A stretch of DNA of 64,000 nt from Tanytarsus gracilentus (lineage: Eukaryota > Arthropoda > Insecta > Diptera > Chironomidae), in NCBI GenBank assembly GCA_038502055.1, contig JAXRKN010000025.1:186001-250000 (forward strand), in the 5' to 3' direction. Position 1 is the stretch's first letter. Every line of letters begins with the position of its first letter. The notes under the pieces are model-generated. The model was not told the origin of the DNA, ran no database searches, and saw only the letters and a program-made list of their open reading frames with translations. The position numbers and the translations under genes were made by a program. Of the stretch, positions 1 to 9,833 are shown in pieces.

Positions 1-322
1 TTGAAATGGGGGGTTTAACTTTTCACATCTTTTCCTTTTTTTCGAAGCGAAAAGTGTCAATATATTTATATGGCAATAGTAAACAAAAGTGAAAATTAAA
101 ATCTTTGGTGGTTGTGATATCAGTGATTAGCAGCTGTAAATGAATGTACTCGAATTAAATTCAATTTGTGCAACTCTTATCGACATTTTCGCGTAAAAAT
201 ATTTATTTAAAGTTGTGATTTTCTATACTTTTGATGAAAAAAAAAATTTTCACACACATCTAACTTATGCGACAGCGTATAAAAATGGCTAATTTTAGCA
301 GGTGCAGCGGTGAAAAAAAAAG
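1..322. other. AT-rich DNA, nothing recognised
   Basis: No convincing coding potential, RNA gene or repeat family is seen on either strand. The stretch is AT-rich with short homopolymers. Confidence 0.5.
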
Positions 323-495
323 ATAATTAGAATAATTAGCATAATTAGATAATTAGGATAAGGGTTGTCGCTGCGCGACAACTTCAACTAATTATTCTAA
401 TTATGCTAATTATTCTAATTATTTCTAATTATCCAAAAAAATTTAAAAAATAATTAGAAATAATTAGAATAATTAGCATAATTAGAATAATTAGT
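323..495. repeat. Inverted AATTAG repeat with central hairpin
   Basis: Copies of an AATAATTAGCATAATTAG-type motif run in plus orientation (323-358), then in inverted orientation (390-432), then in plus orientation again (452-494). Between the first two blocks is a perfect 7-bp hairpin, GTTGTCG(364-370)/CGACAAC(376-382). The block can fold into alternative long stems. It could be a MITE remnant or a slippage-expanded repeat; no target duplication was found. Confidence 0.75.
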
Positions 496-1215
496 TATAA
501 ATGTCCATTTTTCATACAAATTTTCTCTTATATGGCTTTGAAAGAAAATTTTCTTAATTTTCTTTTAATTATGATTTTCACTTTAATGATCGCTCAAAAA
601 TTGACTCACCGATTTAAAATGTAGACAACGATTAAAAAATCAAAGGCAGCTCAATTTATGCGACGAATATGTTAGCCTCGTGTCCTCCACGTTCTCTGCG
701 ACTTCCTGAAATTTTGCTGAAGAGACGAAGATCTGAAGCTTTCCAAAATCTTTTATTGAGATGCTGTCTTGAAAATATTTAATTCCTGAATGGACAAAGA
801 ATTTTCACTTAAAAATTTAAATTTTACAATTTTCTTTTAATAATTACGTTGGTGCCGTATTTTTTATGTCCTTCCTCGGTGACTGATGGATAGTGAAAGA
901 AAGAATCGTGAGTTTCTTCTTGTATATGTGAGGGGTTCCTACGTCTCCTACTGAAGCAAATTGAATTGCAAGCACAGCTGGTGTTTGCATCTCGTGAGAG
1001 GATGACATTCAATTTGAGACCAAACGTTACACAATTATTTTTGATTTTCTTAATTTTTATTTCAGTTTTATAATCAAGTTCAACATAGCATATTTACATA
1101 TATTTTTTAACATAATATATTTTTTTTTTTAGTTCAACATATATATTTTTTTTTACTTAGCAGCTTTTAGCTGACAAGCTTCATGGGTATCGTTGAACTA
1201 GTAATTGGTTTAGGA
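496..1215. other. AT-rich DNA, nothing recognised
   Basis: Only short open frames without recognisable motifs occur here. A short AGTTCAACATATATATT-like phrase occurs twice (around 1078 and 1132). Confidence 0.4.
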
Positions 1216-1341
1216 ATCGATTGGCATTGATGTTGGTTCCTCCGCTGGATGTTAGCTCTTCTCCTGGATGTTGCGAAGCCATTTTTGGGAAGCCATTTTG
1301 GGAAGCCATTTTTGGGAAGCCATTTTAGGAAGCCAGAAGAG
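1216..1341. repeat. Short tandem GGGAAGCCATTTTT repeat, copy 1
   Basis: About five tandem copies of a 13-15-bp unit (1274-1336) follow two copies of a CTCCTGGATGTT phrase. The same combination recurs at 29981-30245 with more units, so the two loci share an ancestral element. The open frame that crosses it is simply the repeat read in triplets. Confidence 0.7.
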
Positions 1342-1540
1342 GAAGCCAATCTGTTACAAGTAGGTTCCACGTGTGGGTTTTGAAACATTTTTTTTCTCTC
1401 CTTGCAATCTTACTTTTTTAAATTTTTCGGTGCAAGGGTTTGAATTCAAGATGCGAATAATGTTGAAATTTTAGAAAAATAACTAATTTTTCTCGTGAAA
1501 TTTAAAGTTTAAAAACGATATACGTTGGTCGTTTCCCTCG

Positions 1541-1805
1541 TCATTTCGCGCCAAAAAAAACAAAGTGCTGAAGTTTTAAAAAATTGTAAACATTCGGAAG
1601 CGTCAAATTTAAATTTAATTTAGTTGAAATTTTTGTTTATTGCAGAACTTTCACGATGTCAACAACGGAAGAAATTTATGTCAATCATTCTTCATCAATG
1701 AACTTGCGGAAAAGTGTGGATGCTGACCTCAACGAAATAAAAAGAACAATAACAATCACTGAGGAATTTGAAAATTGCTTTTTTGATGTCATTTAGACTG
1801 AGGTA
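1541..1805 (+). pseudogene. ZAD-like zinc-finger first coding exon, broken copy 1
   Basis: A pyrimidine-rich splice acceptor (TTTGTTTATTGCAG, ending at 1645) is followed by an ATG at 1656. The open frame begins MSTTEEIYVN and continues to ITITEEFENCFFDVI before a TAG at 1794; a good donor (GAG|GTAAGC) lies at 1803. The second part resembles the N-terminal half of insect ZAD domains, and the in-frame TAG replaces what would naturally be CAG (Gln). Compared with the copy at 9666, the region with the paired cysteines (CECC) is altered and lost, so this copy looks dead. An E2F-like TTTCGCGCCAAAA lies upstream (about 1545). ZAD assignment is by eye; a search with the ZAD profile would settle it. 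Confidence 0.4.
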
Positions 1806-2154
1806 AGCTGCAATTTAAAGTGTTTGTGAATTAACTTCATTAGTTACGTGAATTAAGTTCATTAAAAAAGATAAAAAGCGAAAAAATATTTTCCAACTGG
1901 ATCTTATTGACGCTTCGCTGGATCTTTAATCTCATTACGCTAATACAAGCACTTACCCACAACTGGATGTCACTTTTTCATCTTAAATCAATTAAATTAG
2001 TGTATTTTAATATAATTCCTTTGCGAGTGCCGATTGAAATTAACTTCCCCCAGGTTTTTTAGTAAGGGCAATACAACCGAGGAAGTTAGGGTAAATTTTC
2101 CCCTGAAGTTTAAATAAGAGTCAAGAGTTATTAAAAATTAATTTGACTAAGAAG
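1806..2154. other. AT-rich DNA with stray CTGGATCT motifs
   Basis: No gene is recognised. Two CTGGATCTTA-type motifs occur near 1897 and 1919, the same motif that builds the arrays at 4500-5430 and 54120-54600. Confidence 0.4.
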
Positions 2155-2289
2155 AATAATCTCAATAATTTTGTTTACGATCGGTAAGACACTAATTGGG
2201 CGATAGTTTTCTTTATCATGTTTCTCTCCAGTTTGTTTATACACGGGTGTTATTAACGCTTTTTTCAAGACATCGGGATATCTCGCTTG
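2155..2289 (-). pseudogene. LINE reverse-transcriptase fragment
   Basis: Read on the minus strand from 2289, the DNA encodes about 45 residues of the entry region of a non-LTR reverse transcriptase: a KKALITPVYK segment, then ENYRPISVLPIVNKIIE, which is the diagnostic NYRPISVLP motif. It differs from the neighbouring full-length LINE (which reads NNYRPISILPVFSKIVE), so it is a relic of another element rather than a duplication of it. Only this short piece is visible; both ends are lost in AT-rich DNA. Confidence 0.8.
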
Positions 2290-2693
2290 AGTTAAAATAT
2301 TAAATCAGCTTAAATGCTGGAATATCAAATGTTGAAGTGTGTGATAGAGAGCAAAGAAAGGTTTAAGTCCAATTTCCAATTTAAAATATTATTTTATTTG
2401 AAGCTTTTTTACTTATACTTGTAGCAAGGGAAAAAGTCTTCTTGAGTGTGCAAATTCAAGACGACATAAAAAACCCTATTTTTTCTTATTGTTAGATTAC
2501 ATAAGCTAGTAATTTCTGAATTGACAAATAAGACGTTAAGAGAATGGGATAAAAAATAAAATAAAACGCGATCAATGAGCTGTGCTCCTTGAAGATCGCG
2601 AGAAGGCTTGGATGGACACGATTTCTGGACAAGTTTAATTTTGAGTTTTACAGAAATGGAGACTGCGGTTGCGTGTGATTAAAAAATATGTGG

Positions 2694-4120
2694 TTAATTT
2701 AAAGAGTAAAGCTTAAATATTTCGAGAAAACGATGATGAGGCGTGAAGAATTTTTCTAGCAGGTTTGATTCGAGGATGTAGCTTTTTACTTCGTTCCGGA
2801 AAGTTTTAGGTTCTTCAATTTTCTTGTGATTCTCAGGCAGGCTGTTAAACATATTGACCCCCAAACTGGTGATCAATTTTTCTCCAAAGCTATTTGTTGC
2901 ATGGCTTGGAGGGATGAGAATTCCAGTACGCTTAATTGCTGGGCTTTCAAGCTTCAGGTGTGACTGCCTATAGTTGTGTATTATCGAGTGAAGAAAAGAT
3001 AAGGTTTGCTGCACACAGAGACCTCTAATCGGAAGTATGTCGCATTGTCGATACATTTTTATTCTGTTTGATTCTGTACTGTTTCCATTCTTTGTTGAAA
3101 ACATTCCTAACAGCTCGATTTTGCATGACTTGTAGTTGTCTCAAGGCTTTTTCTGTCGCTGATCCCCAGCAGCCGACCAAATAGAGAAGATGAGACATAA
3201 TAAGCGAATTAAAAATTAGCAATTTATATTTTTGAGGAATTACGTAACGCAGTTTCCATAAAGCTCCTACAGCCGAAGAAATTTTCGTTTCAAGCCTTTT
3301 GATGTGAGCTTCAAAAGTTAGGTGCGTGTCCATCCAGAGGCCTAGATATTTAAAATCGTCTACCTTAGAAAGAGAAAAATTTTTTAGTATGTTTATGACA
3401 TTTGCCGTTTCGGGATTTTTAAATTTTGATAAGAAAGTCATAAAAACTGTTTTGTCCTTGTTTAGTGTGAGCTGTTTTGCGTTGAAGAAATTGATAATTT
3501 TGTGCATATCACTTGACACCTTTACTTCGATATCTTCATTTCTTTCATGAGAATTTAACAAAACGCCATCATCCGCATACAGTACGAGGTGGCCAAGAGT
3601 TTCAGATCCTGCTAGTGAATCTATCACAATTAGGAAGAGCAGAGGACCGAGGATGCTTCCTTGAACTACTCCCCTACTTATTCTAAGCGGCTCGCTTAAT
3701 GTTCCATCAACCTTGACACACTGCGTCCTGTCATTAAGATAGCTTCTAATGAGGTCGTGGCATACTCCTCTAATACCAAACAAGTCAAGTGTATCTAAGA
3801 GAACATCGTGATAGACTGAGTCAAACGCTTTTTGAAGGTCTATAAAGACTGCAGAGACTTTCTTCTTCTTGTTAAGTTCACTCTGAATGTATGAGACAAC
3901 ATCAAACGCTGCTGATTCAGTATTTGAGCCACGCCTGAAGCCATATTGACGTACACTGAGTAAATTGTTTTTGTTAAAAAATTTTACTATTCGATCGTTT
4001 ATCAACCTCTCGACTATTTTGCTGAACACTGGTAAGATTGAAATTGGGCGATAGTTATTCATATCTTTTTTGCTTCCTGACTTCAGAATGGGGAGAACAA
4101 CTGCCCGCTTGTATAGGTGA
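2694..4120 (-). pseudogene. LINE ORF2, reverse-transcriptase and C-terminal part
   Basis: This is the catalytic half of ORF2, read leftward from the foldback insertion. It contains the NNYRPISILPVFSKIVERL entry motif, FIDLQKAFDSV (palm Asp), RGVVQGSILGPLLFL, and the catalytic box LYADD followed by thumb sequence with the LGLWMD pattern. The continuous frame ends at 3025. Homologous C-terminal sequence continues in a different frame to the stop at 2694, so a small indel lies at about 3060-3070. The family copies RNA into DNA at a nicked chromosomal target. The catalytic aspartates are intact, but the reading frame is broken upstream (insertion) and downstream (frameshift). Confidence 0.88.
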
Positions 4121-4130
4121 GGAAAAATCC

Positions 4131-5796
4131 AGGGATTTAAACCGATTCATTTGAGTCGAGTGAGTGAGTCGACTCTTAGAGTCGATTGGCCAAAAAGCGC
4201 AAACGACTCGAACCGACTCGAGTCGATTGCGTTTTTTTGCAATCGGCTCGAACCGACTCGAGTCGATTGCGATTTTTTCCAATCGGTTCGAACCGACTCG
4301 AGTCGATTGCGGTTTTTTGCCAATCGACTCGAACCGACTCGAGTCGATTGCGTTTTTTTTCAATCGGCTCGAACCGACTCGAGTCGATTGCGTTTTACTT
4401 GTAAATTTTACTTCATTTTTTCTGAACCAAGATTCAGTGAAGTGAGATCTGGTGCACGAACAAAGTTAGAAAGTAAGAACTGGTGCTGGAAGTAAGATAG
4501 AGTTGATCCAACATACAGTCCTGAAGGCAAGATTCAGTGCTGGAAGTAAGATCCAGTGAACTTAAATTTCAGTGCTGGAAGTGAGATCCAGTCAACGTAC
4601 GATACAGTGCTGGAAGTAAGATCCAGTCAGCCTAAGTATCAGTGCTGGAAGTAAGATCCAGTCAACGTATGATACATTGCTGAAAGTGAGATCCAGTCAA
4701 CCTAAGTTTCAGTGCTGGAAGTGAGATCCAGTCAACCTAAGTTTTATTGCTGGAAGTGAGATCCAGTCAACCTAAGTTTTATTGCTGGAAGTAAGATCCA
4801 GTCAACATACAGTCCTGAAGGCAAGATTCAGTGCTGGAAGTAAGATCCAGTGAACTTAAATTTCAGTGCTGGAAGTGAGATCCAGTCAACGTACGATACA
4901 GTGCTGGAAGTAAGATCCAGTCAGCCTAAGTATCAGTGCTGGAAGTAAGATCCAGTCAACGTATGATACATTGCTGGAAGTGAGATCCAGTCAACCTAAG
5001 TTTCAGTGCTGGAAGTGACATCCAGTCAACCTAAGTTTCAGTGCTGGAAGTGAGATCCAGTCAACGAATGATGCAGTGCTGGAAGTGAGATACAGTCAAC
5101 CTAAGCTCAGGTTCCAGCACTGTATTGGACGCTGGCTGAATCTCACTTCCAGCAATAAAACTTAGGTTGACTGGATCTCACTTCCAGCACTAGAACTTAG
5201 GTTGACTGGATCTCACTTCCAGCACTAAAACTTAAGTTGACTGGATGTCACTTCCAGCACTGTATCATACGTTGACTGGATCTTACTTCCAGCACTGAAA
5301 CTTAGGCTGACTGGATCTTACTTCCAGCACTGAAATTTAAGTTGACTGGATCTCACTTCCAGCACTGAAATTTAAGTTCACTGGATCTTACTTCCAGCAC
5401 TGAATATTGCCTTCAGGACTGTATGTTGGATCAACTCTATCTTACTTCCAGCACCAGTTCTTACTTTCTAACTTTGTTCGTGCACCAGATCTCACTTCAC
5501 TGAATCTTCGTTCAGAAAAAATAAAGTAAAATTTACAAGTAAAACGCAATCGACTCGAACCGACTCGAACCGGCTCGAGTCGATTGGCAAAAAAACGCAA
5601 TCGACTCGAGTCGGTTCGAGCCGATTGGCAAAAAACCGCAATCGACTCGAGTCGGTTCGAACCGATTGGAAAAAATCGCAATCGACTCGAGTCGGTTCGA
5701 GCCGATTGCAAAAAAACGCAATCGACTCGAGTCGGTTCGAGCCGATTGCAAAAAAACAGCAATCGACTCGAGTCGACTCACTCGGTTTAAATCCCT
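4131..5796. mobile_element. 1.67-kb foldback element inside LINE ORF2
   Basis: The ends are a perfect 15-bp inverted terminus, AGGGATTTAAACCGA at 4131 and its complement ending at 5796. They are flanked by the perfect 10-bp duplication GGAAAAATCC (4121-4130 and 5797-5806). Each arm has two layers of tandem repeats. The outer layer is a unit of about 40 bp rich in CGACTCGAGTCGATTG (4150-4395 and 5544-5780). The inner layer is a 38-40-bp unit built on CTGGAAGTGAGATCCAG (about 4480-5105), which inverts near 5105-5115 and runs back to about 5450. There is no transposase. A 9-10-bp duplication with long, internally repetitive arms resembles foldback/Mutator-type non-autonomous elements. The open frames across it are repeat artefacts. 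Removing the element plus one duplication restores the LINE frame. Confidence 0.9.
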
Positions 5797-7256
5797 GGAA
5801 AAATCCCTGTTTCGAAGATTTTATTTATAATGACCACAAAAATCGGGACGAGATGATAGCGGAGTTTTTTTATGACTCGAGGTGAAATTCCATCGATGCC
5901 AGCTGAGGAATTAGATTTTAGATTTTTGATGACTTTTGATATTTCATGGTTGTCCGTTTTCCTTAAGAAAATGGATTTGCGAGGAGCTTGATGATCAGGC
6001 GGTTGGATGTATGGGACGTCAATAGGCTGATGACTAGGAATGGACGTGAAAAATTTATTAAACGAAGTGCTAATTGAGAATTTGTTGGCGATTTCGTCTC
6101 CGCTCTCGTTTATTATGGTACTGAATTCCTCGTTGTTTTTGTTTTTTCTGCCGGTAAGATCATTTATAGCTTTCCAGGCCCTTTTTGGATCACAGTTAGA
6201 AAATTTCCTCTCATAGTAGTAATTTCTCTTTTTCTTGTTGAGCTCATTAAATCTTGAGCATAAGTTAAGATATTTTTCCTTCTGAGAGTTGTTCAGTGGG
6301 TGGTTTTTAAAGTTAACGCATATTTTATCTTTTTCCTTCAAAAGTGACAGCAGCTCAACGTCAAACCATGGGGCAATATTGGCAACATTTTTAACTTTGA
6401 ATTCATAAGTTTCCGTGCTCTCTGTAAGGGCGCTTTCAGTCGCTTCTTGTACCAAGCATGCTATATCATTGGGATCTTCGAGGTCGTTAAGATCATTCAC
6501 TGTGAGCTTAAACGTGTCGTAAAGAGTGTCGTAATTTATTTTAGTTTTGCGTATAATTGAGTTTTTTGAAAAGCTTGATGGCAAACTTATCCTCGTGAGC
6601 AAAATGCTATGGTCGGTGTACATGGGATCCTGGTCAATCGTATGCACATCAATAGTAAAATTATCATAAAAGCTACAACAAAAGTGGTCAATCACCTTTC
6701 CACTGACTGGGCGAGTCGCTAGCGTGTTAATGATATCGATATTATATTGCTTTAGGAGGTTGCGATATTTCCTACTCTCACTATTGACATGCGATGGGTC
6801 AATGTTAATATCTCCGATTAGTGACACATTTTTGGCAGAGCTAACTAAGGTTGATTCAAGGACATCAAGGAATTTTTCAAAGTTTGACGGTTCGGGTGGA
6901 CGGTAGCAGGCAATAAGGTTAAATTCCATGAAATTCTTGCTCAAATTCAGTGTAATCATGTCAAAGCTAGATGAGTGACACATTTTAACTTCGTGAGATA
7001 TGTTTTGGTGTATGTAAACTAGTACACCACCCTTCGAATGTTGGGAGTCGCGTAGACATGCATGCAGTGTGTATCCATTCAAATTATATATGTTGAAATT
7101 CGTGGAAGGCTTTAATTTGACCTCCGAAAAAACAATGACATCACAGGTAACGGGTAGGCGGTTTAAATTTGACTTCCAATCGCAGAAATAGTCGTATGAA
7201 TTTAACCCTCTAACATTGTTATGTAAAATAATAAGGTAATTTGGTTTTTTACTCAC
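5797..7256 (-). pseudogene. LINE ORF2, endonuclease part (5' portion)
   Basis: The ATG at 7256 opens an AP-endonuclease-like (EEP superfamily) domain of about 230 residues. It begins with LHNNVRGLNS and contains VIVFSEVKL (catalytic Glu), ACYRPPE, LIGDINIDP and MYTDHSILL (the terminal D-H pair), which is the arrangement expected for target nicking by LINEs. A linker with a WKAINDLTGRK motif follows, then ...SSAGIDGISP, which leads into the RT domain. The frame is cut at KIFETGIFP by the foldback element. The start is separated from the ORF1 stop by 81 bp, so ORF2 was probably translated by reinitiation. Confidence 0.88.
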
Positions 7257-7337
7257 TTTGAGAGTTGAGCAAAAAGAAGAAATCGAAGAGTGATGATGGT
7301 TTGAAGTGTGATGCGGAGACGGAAGTGACAGTGGTTG

Positions 7338-8303
7338 CTATTGAGTTTGAGCAGAGTTCACAGTCGGCGTTTCGTTGACATTTTTGCTATGTCGGGACGA
7401 GTGACCATTCCGTAGATTTATGTTCTTGGTGCCATTAACATTTTGCTGGGATTTGGCTCTAAACTCCTCTACTTCATCTAAGGATCTTAATTGTGTGCCT
7501 CGAGATTGACCTGGGTGACGAATGTAGATTCTTCCATTTGCTGTTACAGCATGCAAGTTAAGCTCTTTAGCTAGACTTCTGGCCTTCATGTAAATTGCAC
7601 GGTTAAGTGGCGTCAAGGCATGATTGAAGTAGATTGACGTTGCTTTATTCCGGTCGGCATCTTGCTTTGCTCTCATTACTCGCGATTTCTCATCGTAGCT
7701 CTTAAATGACACTACTAGTACAGTCTTCTTCTCACTTTTCAACTTAAATTCTCTCTTATAAATTCTTATTACTTTTTGAGCTTCTACATTGATTTGATAT
7801 GAACTTAGTAACTTATGAAAAATTTCTTGTGGTGCCTCAGCACTAAGCAAGGTTGAAGAAATTCCAATGATCTCCATAGTCGAGTTCAGTTGCTCCTGCT
7901 TGAGATCATTTATATCATTTGCCATTGACATTTGAGTTGTCCTAATTGAATCCACTTCTTTATGCAGTTTGTCGTTCTCGTGCCACAGTTTGCCAAACTC
8001 CACCGTCATTTTATTTGACATACGCTCAAAGAGGTTTTCATTGCCTGCATTTATCATTTCACTTATTTTAGAAATACTTTCTCTTTGATCATTCATAATA
8101 ACTTCCAACTTATCATCAACTGACGGAGATTTGACCGGTGGCGAAAGTTCAGTGGCTAAGCGCTTGTTGTTAGAGGCATTTTTTGATGCTGGAGAAGCAA
8201 ACTGCGAGGGTGACATGAAGGATGTTATTTTCTCTTGAATTGTCTTGTTTGACTGTAAAGTTGTATTTGGAGGTGGTGACCTTTTCATGATGTGGCTTTC
8301 CAA
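7338..8303 (-). CDS. LINE ORF1 protein, FP-domain type
   Basis: This is a 321-residue open frame, intact from ATG (8303) to stop. Residues about 1-60 are basic and Ser/Pro-rich. Residues about 70-145 form a charged, heptad-like stretch, probably a coiled coil for oligomerisation (NENLFERMSNKMTVEFGKLW and following). Residues about 150-290 contain EIIGISSTLLSAEAPQEIF, KVIRIYKRE, VVSFKSYDEKSRVMRAK and NHALTPLNRAIYMKAR, which resembles the baculovirus-FP-like C-terminal domain found in ORF1 of many insect LINEs. ORF1 proteins bind element RNA as chaperones. No zinc knuckle is seen. It precedes ORF2 directly, and the frame appears undamaged. Confidence 0.8.
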   Translation of the reverse strand: MESHIMKRSPPPNTTLQSNKTIQEKITSFMSPSQFASPASKNASNNKRLATELSPPVKSPSVDDKLEVIMNDQRESISKISEMINAGNENLFERMSNKMTVEFGKLWHENDKLHKEVDSIRTTQMSMANDINDLKQEQLNSTMEIIGISSTLLSAEAPQEIFHKLLSSYQINVEAQKVIRIYKREFKLKSEKKTVLVVSFKSYDEKSRVMRAKQDADRNKATSIYFNHALTPLNRAIYMKARSLAKELNLHAVTANGRIYIRHPGQSRGTQLRSLDEVEEFRAKSQQNVNGTKNINLRNGHSSRHSKNVNETPTVNSAQTQ

Positions 8304-9109
8304 TTGAAATAAAAATAAAACTCAGGTACAACAGTGGCTTCGGTGTCGATCAGGCTAAGAGCAACACCCCACGACAGGTTGGTTAGCCGATCTAGGTGAG
8401 TAGCAAAAAAAAGAGCCAAAAATATGTTTAAATTAAAACAATACAACTCGTACCAATGACGGGACCTCGATCTCCAGCCCAGTGGAAGATCTAAAAACGA
8501 CGTGGGGATTTAGAAGCCAAAAATTGTGCTGTGATGTCTAATTTGATGTTGCAAAGGTTGATTTGAAATTTTGTACGAATTTCCCGCAAGGGTTGAAATT
8601 GCTAGCGCAGCTCAGAACGTCAGGAACAGTCTTACAGGTTCGGAGAAATTATGGCCCTGAGTTAAGTTGAATATTCAGGATTTCGAATTTCACACGGCAT
8701 GTGCTCTGAAAAATTTTTCCCCCACAAGAAAAATTTTCAGCTGTCTGCAAAAAAGTAACAGAAAAACAACGAGGAGGTTGTATGAGGAAACGACACGTAC
8801 CAATGAATGGATTTCAGTTGCCAAATTAATGGCCAACTTAATTTCGAGTGTGGGGTTTGCCGAGAAATTTTGTCATTCAGGTTGTTTTTGATGAGGTCAA
8901 CGAAGGTCGAACACCGGTTGAAAATTTGATTATGCCAGTTCACGATGTAATTGATAGAGTTTTAATTATCCTTGACTCTGAGTAGTTAATGAAATCACTT
9001 ATGCACTGATTTTAGTTAAGAGTAGTAATTAAGACACCATAAAAACTTTGGAATTAAATGAAATAATATTTTAGAGTTATACAAGGATAGATCGGTAAAG
9101 CAGGTTTAA
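8304..9109. other. LINE leader and unannotated DNA
   Basis: About 8304-8650 is probably the LINE 5' untranslated leader: it is more GC-rich than its surroundings and lies directly upstream of ORF1. The 5' end of the element cannot be fixed. From about 8650 to 9109 no gene is recognised; the short open frames on both strands lack motifs. Confidence 0.4.
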
Positions 9110-9225
9110 GTAGAGCTTTTGCCGAGAGAGTCATAACACCGTGGTGGTCCAATTGTTGGTTCAAGTCCAGCCTACGAGGTCTATGGTTCGAGACTCGGTA
9201 GCGGCGGCTTAGATCTTTTTAGCTT
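9110..9225 (+). other. tRNA-like/SINE-like fragment with two B-box matches
   Basis: GGTTCAAGTCC (about 9159) and GGTTCGAGACTC (about 9184) both fit the pol III B-box consensus. The first is framed by a possible 5-bp T-arm stem (GTTGG/CCAGC), and a CTTTTT run follows near 9216. No complete cloverleaf with an acceptor stem could be built by eye. It may be a tRNA-derived SINE head or a degenerate tRNA; it is not called a tRNA gene. Confidence 0.25.
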
Positions 9226-9547
9226 CTCTGAACCCCTCTGAACATTAAATCGATAAATGCGACATTCTTGAGCTTTCCTAGCTAGATTGCAAAAAATGGA
9301 TGTAATCAACCACAATTTAAAGACTCGTGCAAATTTTTAATCAAAATTATTTTTGTGACGCGAAAAAGTGATGCAGGGATTTAAATTTTATTGAGTCGCT
9401 GATTTAGAATGAATTTTAGGATTGACCTGATCAAAACCAAAATATGCGATTGTTTTGCAGCCATAATTATAATAATGATTTGACTCTGTCGAATATTTAA
9501 ATAAGAAAGAAAATTAAATTTTCACAACGTCTTTTAAATTTTTAAAT
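9226..9547. other. AT-rich DNA, nothing recognised
   Basis: No feature is seen on either strand. Confidence 0.4.
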
Positions 9548-9767
9548 TTCGTCATTTCGCGCCAAAAAAACAAAGTGCTGAAGTTTTAAAAAATTGTAAA
9601 CATTCGGAAGCGTCAAATTTAAATTTAATTTAGTTGAAATTTTTGTTTATTGCAGAACTTTCACGATGTCAACAACGGAAGAAATTTATGTCAATCCTGA
9701 TGAACTTGCGGAAAAGTGTGAATGCTGCTTCGCTGACCTCAACGAAATAATAAGAACAATAACATAA
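9548..9767 (+). pseudogene. ZAD-like zinc-finger exon, copy 2, fused to histone promoter
   Basis: This is nearly identical to 1541-1700, including the TTTCGCGCCAAAA site (about 9553) and the TTGTTTATTGCAG acceptor. The ATG at 9666 opens 33 codons that keep the cysteine motif EKCECCFADLNEI lost in copy 1. The frame then stops at TAA 9765-9767, exactly where histone H2B/H3 promoter sequence begins. The exon is therefore truncated by a recombination or insertion breakpoint that marks the left edge of the histone array. Taken together the two copies suggest a ZAD N-terminus with the CxxC pair near the start. Confidence 0.45.
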
Positions 9768-9833
9768 TTTTCAACTGAGCTGGATATCTCAAATGTTTCT
9801 CTTTTATAACCAAATTTACCCCCAATGAGAGCA
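9763..9833 (-). promoter_or_regulatory. Orphan half of a histone H2B/H3 divergent promoter
   Basis: The sequence matches the H2B-side half of the divergent promoters farther right, including the minus-strand TATA box (complement CTTTTATA at 9801-9808). It directs transcription leftward, but the H2B gene it should drive is absent and replaced by the ZAD-like exon. It was separated from its H3 half by the insertion at 9834-10770. Confidence 0.85.

Larger units (their letters stand above)
2300..8650 (-). mobile_element. Near-complete two-ORF LINE (Jockey/CR1-like group)
   Basis: This is a non-LTR retrotransposon on the minus strand. It has a leader (about 8304-8650), ORF1 (8303-7338), an 81-bp gap, then ORF2 with an endonuclease and reverse transcriptase, and a 3' tail reaching to about 2300. 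ORF2 is interrupted by a foldback element at 4131-5796 and carries a frameshift near 3060-3070, so the copy cannot be autonomous now. Domain order (FP-like ORF1, AP-type endonuclease, RT with YADD) fits the Jockey/CR1/L2 assemblage. The exact clade is not determined from sequence alone, and the outer limits are approximate because no target duplication was found. Confidence 0.85.

Noticed and set aside
4055..5885. Several overlapping frames with repeated TDSSRLRF/SNRLESIA motifs
   Set aside because: They read through the tandem CGACTCGAGTCG repeats of a foldback element. Repeat units whose length is not selected by frame give such proteins on all frames.
9110..9225. A tRNA gene
   Set aside because: Two B-box matches and one possible T-arm are present, but no acceptor, anticodon or D arm could be folded; kept only as a low-confidence tRNA-like fragment.
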